64,000 nt of DNA, from the NCBI GenBank assembly GCA_963768165.1, contig CAVYHJ010000002.1, forward strand, positions 806,001-870,000, given 5' to 3'. The DNA comes from CAVYHJ01 sp963768165 [NCBI: uncultured bacterium]. Lineage in GTDB: Bacteria > UBP4 > UBA4092. The position numbers and the translations under genes were made by a program. Positions within the stretch are counted from its first letter, which is position 1. Every line of letters starts with the position of its first letter. The notes under the pieces are model-generated. The model saw nothing but the letters and a program-made list of their open reading frames with translations. It was not told the DNA's origin and searched no databases. This document shows, piece after piece, positions 27,501-34,760 of this stretch.

Positions 27501-27911
27501 ATGCAATCCCCTAGTGAAAAAACTAATTATCCAACCTCCGCGCAAGCGGCAGCGGGTAATTATCAAAAAGCCCTGTTCTTAAAACAGCAAAAAAAATATA
27601 CCGAAGCTATCCCTTATTTCCAAAAAGCCATAAATCATAATTCTCAGGATATTAATTATGTTGTCGAATTAGCTATTTGTTATTTGAATCTCCATGATTT
27701 TAGTCATGCATTGAACATTCTTGGGCCGATCTATGCCAAAAATCCCACCAATCCATATATTATCAAACCCTACTGTTCTGCATTATTGGAAACTGGAAAT
27801 ATCGAAAAAGCCAAACAAATCCTGCAAACTGTTGAGCATCATTTTTCTACGGATCTCGTTTTAAAAGCTCTCTGGGCCAAAGCTTCGGAAACCAAACCAC
27901 CCATGCTTTAA
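27501..27911 (+). CDS. small TPR protein
   Basis: A 136-residue protein built of about three TPR-like helix pairs: AAAGNYQKALFLKQQKKYTEAIPYFQKAINHNSQ, INYVVELAICYLNLHDFSHALNILGPIYAKNPTN, and a third with YCSALLETGNIEKAKQILQTVEHHF. No signal peptide. It starts 8 bp after the acyltransferase gene and is probably co-transcribed. It converges on the HD-GYP gene with a 35-bp gap. A scaffold role is family knowledge; partners unknown. Confidence 0.75.
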   Translation: MQSPSEKTNYPTSAQAAAGNYQKALFLKQQKKYTEAIPYFQKAINHNSQDINYVVELAICYLNLHDFSHALNILGPIYAKNPTNPYIIKPYCSALLETGNIEKAKQILQTVEHHFSTDLVLKALWAKASETKPPML

Positions 27912-27946
27912 TCGGATTTCGCATAACCAATTCAACTATCGTCAGT

Positions 27947-29248
27947 TTAAACCTGCCTGCGGTCATCCAATTCTCTGCGGTCATCCCCTTCCGTGGGACC
28001 CCAATCACTGATCCGTCGTTCCTGCCCACTTCGCCGATCTGCTATTTCTTGAACAACTTGAATCACCATATCCACAATTCGCAAATCAAATTGTGTCCCA
28101 GCATGTTTACGTATCTCCATAATCGCCTGTTCCCGCGTTAACGCTTTGCGATAAGGACGGTCTGTCGTCATCGCCACATAGGCATCGGCTACCGCCACAA
28201 TCCGCGCTTCTAACGGGATTTGTTCCCCCACCAAACCTTCGGGATATCCGGTTCCATCCATACGCTCATGATGAGCTTTTACCGCTGCTGCAAGTTCTAT
28301 CAAAGAGGAACTGTGTTTCAATAATTCTGCGCCATCGGTTGGATGTCGCCGTAATTGGGTTACTTCCTTTGCTTCCAATGTCCCTTCTTTCAACAAAACA
28401 GAATCGGGTATACGAACCAACCCTATGTTTTGTAACAGACAGGTATATCGTACCCGCTCTATTTGTTCGGTAGACAACGATAATTGTTTTGCCACTTCTG
28501 CCGCATATAACGCGACCCTTTGAGAATGACCTGCCGAATAAGGAGCTCTTGATTCCACGGCGCTGGCGAGAATCTGCAAACTTTCGCGATAGGACTTTTC
28601 CAATTGTTCCTTTTCATTTTGGAGAGACATCGTCCTGGAAATTACTTCACGGGAATAATGATTAGCAAAGAATATTAAAAGTACAAAAAATAAACCGAAG
28701 ATTCCCGCTGTGACTCCCCATATATTAACCTGAACCTTGTGAATATCCTGATAAATAAATCCAATATCCTGATACGCCACCAAAATTCCCTGTGTAATCC
28801 CGTTTGAGGATTTTATTGGAATTGTGATTTTAATAACATGGTTGGGAATCTTCGGAATGTAATATTTGGTTATATCATTTTCATAAACTAAATGTACAGA
28901 TTGGCTTCCGCGTAAAGCAAAATTTACGTCTTTATCATTCAGGAGAGATTCCTCCGAAATCTTTTGAGGACCAGTCCAGAGTAATTTCCCTTCCGATGAA
29001 TAGGCACGTACATGAATCACACTCGATAAGCCTGACAAAGTGGAGAGCATTTCCATGGATTGGGTTTCCAAGCTATCCGGTTTTAGTTGTATTAAATTAC
29101 CGTGATTTTTTAAAATTTCCAACGAGGTTAGGGAAATCTCACGGACGAACCGATTTCCCAACTGAGTAGTAACAATAAATCCCAAGATATACGCCAATAT
29201 TATGCAGGTGCCGGCTGTTGTTATTATAAACGTCCGCTGATAAGTCAA
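27947..29248 (-). CDS. membrane HD-GYP-like protein with degenerate HD site
   Basis: Two membrane segments (residues about 7-30 and 175-197) flank an extracytoplasmic sensor region. A cytoplasmic HD-GYP domain follows: HSQRVALYAAEVAKQL, LLQNIGLVRIPDSVLLKEG, HHERMDGTGYPEGLVGEQIPLEARIVAVADAYVAMTTDRPYRKAL. In active HD-GYP phosphodiesterases the second motif reads HDIGK; here it is QNIGL, so the metal-binding His and Asp and the Lys are lost. The GYP motif and other His residues remain. It may be an inactive receptor that binds cyclic-di-GMP or partner proteins; that is inference. It ends with an Arg/Asp-rich tail. Confidence 0.88.
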   Translation of the reverse strand: MTYQRTFIITTAGTCIILAYILGFIVTTQLGNRFVREISLTSLEILKNHGNLIQLKPDSLETQSMEMLSTLSGLSSVIHVRAYSSEGKLLWTGPQKISEESLLNDKDVNFALRGSQSVHLVYENDITKYYIPKIPNHVIKITIPIKSSNGITQGILVAYQDIGFIYQDIHKVQVNIWGVTAGIFGLFFVLLIFFANHYSREVISRTMSLQNEKEQLEKSYRESLQILASAVESRAPYSAGHSQRVALYAAEVAKQLSLSTEQIERVRYTCLLQNIGLVRIPDSVLLKEGTLEAKEVTQLRRHPTDGAELLKHSSSLIELAAAVKAHHERMDGTGYPEGLVGEQIPLEARIVAVADAYVAMTTDRPYRKALTREQAIMEIRKHAGTQFDLRIVDMVIQVVQEIADRRSGQERRISDWGPTEGDDRRELDDRRQV

Positions 29249-29286
29249 CCTTACCTCCAGACAAAACTCACTCGTTTAATCTTACT

Positions 29287-30594
29287 TTAAACAATCTCCG
29301 AAAACAAGGTATAGGCACTGGCATCAGTTACTTTTATATTCACAAAATCACCAACTCGCATACTCTTTTCCGGCGGAAACGCTGCAATGAGATTGGTTCG
29401 TGTCCGCCCAAACAGATGGTCACGTCCGACATTCGATTCCCCTTCCACGAGAATCTCAAACGTCTTTCCAATATGGCTTTTCATTTTTTGCGCCATAATT
29501 TCTACCTGCATATCAATTAGTTTCTGGACACGTTTTTTGCGAATCTCCAAAGGAACCTGGTTTCCCATATCTGCCGCCGGTGTCCCTGTTCTAGGACTGA
29601 ACATAAAACAAAAGGCGTTATCGTATTGGGCTTCCCGTACCACCTGCAAAGTCTCTTCAAATTCTTCCTCGGTTTCACCGGGAAATCCAACAATAATATC
29701 GGAGGTTACTCCGGCCTCCGGCCAATAATTTTTAATTTTAGTAAGCAAGTCCCGGTATTTTTCAATGGTATACACCCGTTTCATTTCCTGGAGAATCCTA
29801 TTGGAACCGGATTGAACCGGCAAATGAAAACTCTCGCACACTTTTGGCGATTGTTTAATGGCTTCAATCACACCTTCGGTAATATGACTCGGATGAGGAC
29901 TGGTATACCGGATTCGCTCAATCCCGTCAATCTCGTTGACCGCTATCAATAAATCGCCAAATCCCATTCCTTTGTTCCGCCAGGCATCCACGTTCTGTCC
30001 CAGTAAAGTAATTTCCTTATACCCCTCATCCGCCAATTTGCGGATTTGTTGTAATATCTCTTCTACCGGACGGTTGACCTGTTTTCCACGGGTAAAGGGA
30101 ACAATGCAAAATGTGCACACATGATTACAACCTTCCATCACACTGACAAAGGCTTTGACTTTATCTTTTCGTTTGACGACTTCTTCATGTTGATAGGGGT
30201 CATCAAATCCAACCTTTACCAACGGGCCACCATGACCCTGTAACTCCGTAACATAATTCGCGATGTCAGGAATTTGTCTTGGTCCCATAACCAAATCTAC
30301 ATGCGGAAGTTTTTTCACCATTTCCTCGCCATATTGTTGGCCCATGCACCCGCAGACTCCGATAATCAAATCGGGATTTTGTTGCTTTAATGGTTTAAGT
30401 TCCCAGACCCTGCCAAACAAGCGTTGTTCCGCGGAATCCCGGACACTGCAGGTATTGAATAAAATAATATCTGCTGCTTCCTCCTCTTCGGTCAGCATGT
30501 AGCCCGCACGTTCCAATAATCCCGCCATACGCTCGGAATCATATTCATTCATCTGGCATCCAAAGGTCGTGATATGTACTAAATTTCCCGGCAT
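29287..30594 (-). CDS. miaB: tRNA-2-methylthio-N6-dimethylallyladenosine synthase
   Basis: Radical SAM methylthiotransferase acting on i6A37 of tRNA. The N-terminal UPF0004 domain has the three Cys of the auxiliary cluster (TTFGCQMNEYDSERM, FNTCSVRDSAEQR, VCGCMGQQYG). The radical SAM core has CNHVCTFCIVPFTRGKQ with CxxxCxxC. The C-terminal TRAM domain holds GRTRTNLIAAFPP...VGDFVNIKVTDASAYTLFSEIV. At 435 residues the length is standard. The NEYDSERM sequence favours MiaB over MtaB or RimO. Confidence 0.96.
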   Translation of the reverse strand: MPGNLVHITTFGCQMNEYDSERMAGLLERAGYMLTEEEEAADIILFNTCSVRDSAEQRLFGRVWELKPLKQQNPDLIIGVCGCMGQQYGEEMVKKLPHVDLVMGPRQIPDIANYVTELQGHGGPLVKVGFDDPYQHEEVVKRKDKVKAFVSVMEGCNHVCTFCIVPFTRGKQVNRPVEEILQQIRKLADEGYKEITLLGQNVDAWRNKGMGFGDLLIAVNEIDGIERIRYTSPHPSHITEGVIEAIKQSPKVCESFHLPVQSGSNRILQEMKRVYTIEKYRDLLTKIKNYWPEAGVTSDIIVGFPGETEEEFEETLQVVREAQYDNAFCFMFSPRTGTPAADMGNQVPLEIRKKRVQKLIDMQVEIMAQKMKSHIGKTFEILVEGESNVGRDHLFGRTRTNLIAAFPPEKSMRVGDFVNIKVTDASAYTLFSEIV

Positions 30595-30607
30595 ACTGTA
30601 ACTTTTT

Positions 30608-31597
30608 CTATGGATTATCCTTTAGTGCATTTCGTAAATCTAAGGGATAGGGTGGACATCCTTTAATTTCAATATCAAAATCGATATCGTAAAAACAACA
30701 ATTGCCAAATGCTATCTTGATTCCTTCAAACACTTCTTCCTTATCGGTTCTTGATCCCAGGAAAATGTCTGTTTTTTTGCCAAGATCATTTTCAAGCTGT
30801 TGTAAAGATAACAACAATGCATTCATACAAGCACTGCAGGCGTTATGATTATGGACCGTGACCTGTTTGGGAATAATCTCATCCATCTGTACTTTTTTAA
30901 AAGGATATTGAACCTTTTTGATCTTTTCACCAAGAACTTCAATCGTATCCACATGAATCTCATTTACTTGAATATAATATTGAAGGTGTTTCACTTCCTT
31001 CAAATCATACCCCATGATTTGACATCCGATATAATCGACCTCAGCTCTTTCTTTTCCGGCTATCAATAAATTTAGATCCACCATATCCCCACCTCGGGGA
31101 CCCATTTTTTCCATGCAGGAAATACAGTCAATTATATTGAGATGGGATTCGAGGGTGTTATTTAAATCTACAATAGCTTTATCCAGACCAATTTCATGAA
31201 AATATCGTTTCTGTTTTTTTACAACGAGTCCTTTCAGATTTTTTAAGGATAAGGATACCCCCGTCGCATAATGAACCTTCATTACAGGAAGATTGATGAT
31301 TTTATCAAATTCATACACTTCTTTAGCAATTTTCACTGTCTTAAGGATCAATGGTTTTTTTACTTTAACTTCCCTTGCTTCCGATCTATTTAAATTTAGT
31401 AGATCAATACAATATTTTTTAGATAATTCGGCATATCCACTTTTCTCAAAACACATATCCGTCATGCTTTGATTTCCATAAGTAGATTCCCCTATGGCTA
31501 TTTTATTGACTCCATATTCAGTTAATAATTGAATCAGTGATTCGGTCAATTCTAAATTCGTCAATCCTTCTGTACCATTCAAATTCGGTTTCAACAT
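30608..31597 (-). CDS. DUF362 domain protein (main part of a frameshifted gene)
   Basis: The protein opens abruptly with MLKPNLNGTEGL, which in DUF362 proteins is an internal motif (V-L/M-I/L-K-P-N-L). The domain continues with KIAIGESTYGNQSM, VYEFDKIINLPVMKVHYATGVSLSLKNLKGLV and a C-terminal NHNACSACMNALLLSLQQL with paired Cys. The missing N-terminus lies upstream in another frame (31600-31707). The domain is of unknown function, often linked to Fe-S proteins. The gene is AT-rich compared with miaB. It is either a pseudogene or an assembly indel. Confidence 0.75.
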   Translation of the reverse strand: MLKPNLNGTEGLTNLELTESLIQLLTEYGVNKIAIGESTYGNQSMTDMCFEKSGYAELSKKYCIDLLNLNRSEAREVKVKKPLILKTVKIAKEVYEFDKIINLPVMKVHYATGVSLSLKNLKGLVVKKQKRYFHEIGLDKAIVDLNNTLESHLNIIDCISCMEKMGPRGGDMVDLNLLIAGKERAEVDYIGCQIMGYDLKEVKHLQYYIQVNEIHVDTIEVLGEKIKKVQYPFKKVQMDEIIPKQVTVHNHNACSACMNALLLSLQQLENDLGKKTDIFLGSRTDKEEVFEGIKIAFGNCCFYDIDFDIEIKGCPPYPLDLRNALKDNP

Positions 31598-31599
31598 TA

Positions 31600-31707
31600 C
31601 CTATCACTGTAACTGACAAATTCTTTCAATCCACCGAGTAAATCAAGTGCCTTCACCAAGCCATTTTTAATTCCTTTATTTGTTTTTGCAATGCTTACAA
31701 GACCCAT
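31600..31707 (-). pseudogene. out-of-frame N-terminus of the DUF362 gene
   Basis: Read from the ATG at 31707, this gives MGLVSIAKTNKGIKN, then GLVKALDLLGGLKEFV and SYSDR before a stop. This is the normal DUF362 opening (SIVK...ALDLLGG...GD-(K/R)-V). Adding one G in the AGGTAATG context would give AGG-GTA-ATG and join DR-V-MLKPNL in frame. A single missing base therefore splits the gene. Confidence 0.8.
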
Positions 31708-31714
31708 AAATATC

Positions 31715-32071
31715 TCACTTGTATTGTTTTAATCGAAACCCGATTTCCCCTACGATACCCGCCGGAACAATTTGTAATACATAAATTAAAACGGTGGTAT
31801 GCACCTTGTCCGGGTGGGAAAAAGAAGCTAATATCATGGAGATTATTGGTATGAGAATACCCCAACTCCAACCCTTGAATTCCAGCCAATACCCCAATAA
31901 AAATGCTCCCGTCAGTGTTCCCGGTAAGATGGAGAAATAAATAGTCTTAATACTTAATGGTGCGTTCCATATTTTTGAAACAGTAACCATGGCGGCAATA
32001 TTTAACACACTGGCAACCAGACAAGCGCCAACGATACACACGATGATTTTCTGACTTTTATTCCATTGCAT
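31715..32071 (-). CDS. small integral membrane protein
   Basis: A 118-residue protein with four predicted membrane segments: IIVCIVGACLVASVLNIAAM, IYFSILPGTLTGAFLLGYWL, GILIPIISMILASF and VLIYVLQIVPAGIVGEIGF. No family was recognised. It lies between the pseudopilin and the DUF362 gene on the same strand, separated from the intact DUF362 start by 7 bp. Function unknown. Confidence 0.65.
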   Translation of the reverse strand: MQWNKSQKIIVCIVGACLVASVLNIAAMVTVSKIWNAPLSIKTIYFSILPGTLTGAFLLGYWLEFKGWSWGILIPIISMILASFSHPDKVHTTVLIYVLQIVPAGIVGEIGFRLKQYK

Positions 32072-32117
32072 GGATTCACCGATACCTATTCTATCCTATC
32101 CCACCCAGGATTTCACA

Positions 32118-32145
32118 GTAGAGACGTAACATGTTACGTCTCTAC
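32118..32145. repeat. 28-bp perfect palindrome, family A copy 2
   Basis: Identical to 746-773 and 43232-43259. It lies 9 bp after the stop of the pseudopilin gene, where its hairpin could protect or end the transcript, although no T-run follows. Confidence 0.9.
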
Positions 32146-32154
32146 CATGGGATG

Positions 32155-32691
32155 TTACGGTCCGTATCGTACGAGATCACCATTACTGACTGTTCCGTTG
32201 GATGGGTCATAGAACAGTGCTCCTTCATCATCAATGATATCCGGCCCAAAACTCCAGAGTATCCATTGGGCAGTGGAAGTATATACCCCGGCAGTACTCA
32301 ATTTGCTAAGCACGTCTCCGGGTGAATAATCCTCTGTGGAATAATGATATGGGTGCTTGATTCCCGCTGTTGGTCCGGTAGTATTCTCGTGAAAGAAAAT
32401 ATCCGGTTGGATGGAAGTGATATAGGCTACCGGGGTTGTCAAAAACAACGGTATATGATGGTCATCGGTGTCGTAGGGACTGTTATAAAATGGATAAGTA
32501 TTATTATCCACGTCATAACTTTCCAGGGCAATGGCAACCATGCGTTGTTCATCCCGCACACGCGATACTTTAGTACGTACCTCTGCGGATAGAAAATTGG
32601 GTATGGCAATCGCCGCCAGTATGGCGATAATCGCTACTACAATCAATAGTTCAATTAAAGTAAATCCCGCCTTTAGATTTCTTCGATTCAT
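32155..32691 (-). CDS. type II secretion/type IV pilin-like pseudopilin
   Basis: A type III signal peptide is clear: a short basic leader (MNRRNLKAG) and then FTLIELLIVVAIIAILAAIAIPNFL. Prepilin peptidase cleaves after G and methylates F1, and E5 is present. The C-terminal globular part ends in WILWSFGPD...SNGDLVRYGP, a pattern common in PulG-like pseudopilins of environmental phyla. A strong ribosome binding site (AAAGGAG) precedes the ATG. No other secretion or pilus gene is nearby, so it is an orphan major pseudopilin whose machinery is elsewhere. Confidence 0.9.
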   Translation of the reverse strand: MNRRNLKAGFTLIELLIVVAIIAILAAIAIPNFLSAEVRTKVSRVRDEQRMVAIALESYDVDNNTYPFYNSPYDTDDHHIPLFLTTPVAYITSIQPDIFFHENTTGPTAGIKHPYHYSTEDYSPGDVLSKLSTAGVYTSTAQWILWSFGPDIIDDEGALFYDPSNGTVSNGDLVRYGP

Positions 32692-32735
32692 AAAGACATC
32701 TCCTTTGATTTAAAAAATATAATAGAGTAGAGATG

Positions 32736-33140
32736 TCAGGATTCGGGAGGGGGTGTGATTACATCGGAAATGTAGGGATTCGCCTTATGGATAGAAACTA
32801 ATGCAAGTATTTGAGAAGGCAAAAGGGGAACCAAACTCGATGGGAGCGGAAATAACGCGTGATAAAGGGAATATCCTGATACGGCTATATCAGTGTTTCC
32901 CCCGCAGGCACAATCTTTGTAACAAGGAATCCCAGTATCCTCTGCCGATTGTTGTTTTGCCTGCATACCACAGCAACAACATCCCTTTCCCATAGAACAG
33001 CAGCCGCAGTTACAGCAACAAGCTGGTTGTTTGAGAGACTCTTCAGAAACTACTGGGTAATAGTTATACGGAAATAGCCGAACAATAAAAGATATAATTA
33101 AAACAGTAAGTGCACCTGTTTTGAGTATTTTTTTTCGCAT
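32736..33140 (-). CDS. secreted or membrane-anchored Cys-rich protein
   Basis: This 134-residue protein has an N-terminal hydrophobic segment (ILKTGALTVLIISFIVRLF) and then a dense Cys cluster (PACCCNCGCCSMGKGCCCCGM, and later CYKDCACGG), with 14 Cys in about 50 residues. This looks like a metal-binding domain on the outside of the inner membrane. A second hydrophobic stretch follows near residues 90-113. It lies downstream of the RND efflux genes on the same strand. A metal-sequestering accessory role is inferred from composition and position; no family was recognised. Confidence 0.65.
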   Translation of the reverse strand: MRKKILKTGALTVLIISFIVRLFPYNYYPVVSEESLKQPACCCNCGCCSMGKGCCCCGMQAKQQSAEDTGIPCYKDCACGGNTDIAVSGYSLYHALFPLPSSLVPLLPSQILALVSIHKANPYISDVITPPPES

Positions 33141-33350
33141 AACCTCGCCAGTTTTATATATATTAACATAATTTTAGTATGGAACGTTCCGTAACGTAAG
33201 GATATTGGGAATAGAGCGTATCTCTTAGATGATGAGTGGTATTGGGAATATCACAAAGAGCGCTCAAGTTCCGATGCATTGAATTACTTAAAAAACAATG
33301 CATAAAATTATCCCCGCTGACCATTAATTTACTCTGTTTTTATCTAACTA

Positions 33351-34760
33351 TTATTGATTAAATTTATCCTTTCCAATGACCCGATATAATTGATCCACGC
33401 TTAGGTTATAATCTAGAACCGCTTTGGAATAATCGGTCTTGGCTTGATACAATGCAGTCAAAGCATCGAGATATTCCACGTTAATCCGTTTACCGGATTC
33501 GTAGGCCATTTTCATAATTCGGAAATCTTCTTCCGCTTGTTCGACTCCTTTTTGGGTTGTAGTTATATTTTGTTCGGCGGCATGAATGGCCAACCACGCG
33601 GATTCCACGTCGGCTTTGGTTTTCAAGATTTCCGCCTGATAATTATATTCCGCTTGTTTGTGGTTTTCCTTTGCCTGTTTAATCTGATAAAAACTTTGTC
33701 CGGAACCAAAAAACGGGAACGAGGCCACTAATCCAACCGACCATCCTTCCGTATTATCCACTCCATCCATTTTCATAAAATCATTCATTGCCGTAAATCC
33801 AACCTGCGGATATAGACTACTTTGTGAAACCGTAATATCCGATTTGGCCGCTTTCAATTTATTCATAATTACCAGAATATCCGGCCTGTTTTTTAGAGCT
33901 ATATCCAGAGAATCGTCTTGAGTCAATTCGATTTTTTCTGGTGTGATGGTATCTTGAGACAGGGTGATTGGTGAATTAGAATCCATGCCCATTAACGCAC
34001 GCAATTGGACTATAGCGGTTTGATAATCTTTCTCAGTATTAGTTACCATTTGTCGGGATTGTGCCAAACGTGTTTCGTTTCGCAAGACATTGGTATAAGC
34101 GATTTTCCCGGTTTCATAGGCTTCCCTGTCATTCTTTACCCGTTCCTCCGATTCTTTGAGTAATTCATGATAAGTATTGACCAGTTCCCTAAAATATATT
34201 GCCATCCGATAAATCGTTTTGATCTGTAATATCAAATCCAACCGTGCAGATTGATAATCATTTTCTACGCTATTCTTTTCATTTTTGGATTTATTATACA
34301 TCCCGATATTTTTCCCGCCGGTAAACAAGGGAACCATCAAAGTGAAATTTTGCACAATAGAGTTATTCGGTTCAATGTGTGTAATATAATCCGGCGTGGA
34401 AAGAGAATTCATCAACATTTCTTCATTCGCCTTTGCCAGAAACGTATTGGCAGAAAGTTTGGGATAGAAATTGGTCTTGGCTATGCCGACTTCATATTCG
34501 GCTGTTTTACGCTGTGATTCCATTGCCTTGAGAGAAGGTTGATTTTCCAGTCCCAATTCAACCGCTTGTTGTAAGGTCAATGCAGTCAAATTATCCGTTG
34601 TCTGAGAGAAGGCGTAAGAGCTTATTGAAAGAATCAGGAGAATCAAATATCCTGTCATTCTGAGTGAAGTGAAGAATCCCTTCCAAAGTTGTCTAATCAT
34701 AGGTAGAACACTGAGATTCTTCACTCCGTAAAAAGCATTCCTTTTATTATAATTCTTCAT
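33351..34760 (-). CDS. TolC-like outer-membrane efflux protein
   Basis: Two outer-membrane efflux (OEP) repeats are seen: LTLQQAVELGLENQPSLKAMESQRKTAEYEVGIAKTNFYPKLSANTF near the start and IALKNRPDILVIMNKLKAAKSDITVSQSSLYPQVGFTA in the second half. The end is YNLSVDQLYRVIGKDKF. It forms the outer-membrane exit duct of an RND pump. I chose the ATG at 34760 because AAAGGAG is 7-8 bases upstream; it overlaps the RND gene by 14 bp. The N-terminus is abnormal: about 30 residues (AFYGVKNLSVLPMIRQLWKG and beyond) precede the signal-like GYLILLILSISSYAFS and are encoded by a dispersed repeat (34653-34728). Confidence 0.88.
   Translation of the reverse strand: MKNYNKRNAFYGVKNLSVLPMIRQLWKGFFTSLRMTGYLILLILSISSYAFSQTTDNLTALTLQQAVELGLENQPSLKAMESQRKTAEYEVGIAKTNFYPKLSANTFLAKANEEMLMNSLSTPDYITHIEPNNSIVQNFTLMVPLFTGGKNIGMYNKSKNEKNSVENDYQSARLDLILQIKTIYRMAIYFRELVNTYHELLKESEERVKNDREAYETGKIAYTNVLRNETRLAQSRQMVTNTEKDYQTAIVQLRALMGMDSNSPITLSQDTITPEKIELTQDDSLDIALKNRPDILVIMNKLKAAKSDITVSQSSLYPQVGFTAMNDFMKMDGVDNTEGWSVGLVASFPFFGSGQSFYQIKQAKENHKQAEYNYQAEILKTKADVESAWLAIHAAEQNITTTQKGVEQAEEDFRIMKMAYESGKRINVEYLDALTALYQAKTDYSKAVLDYNLSVDQLYRVIGKDKFNQ
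34653..34728. repeat. dispersed palindromic repeat inside the TolC-like gene
   Basis: The segment begins TGTCATTCTGAGTGAAG and ends CTGAGATTCTTCACTCCG, so GAGTGAAGAATC occurs at both ends in opposite orientation. The same TCATTCTGAG...GAAGAATC core recurs at 46452-46480. Read on the minus strand it encodes GVKNLSVLP...GFFTSLRMT, the usual translation of this repeat type. It lies in frame in the export-signal region of the outer-membrane protein. Confidence 0.75.
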
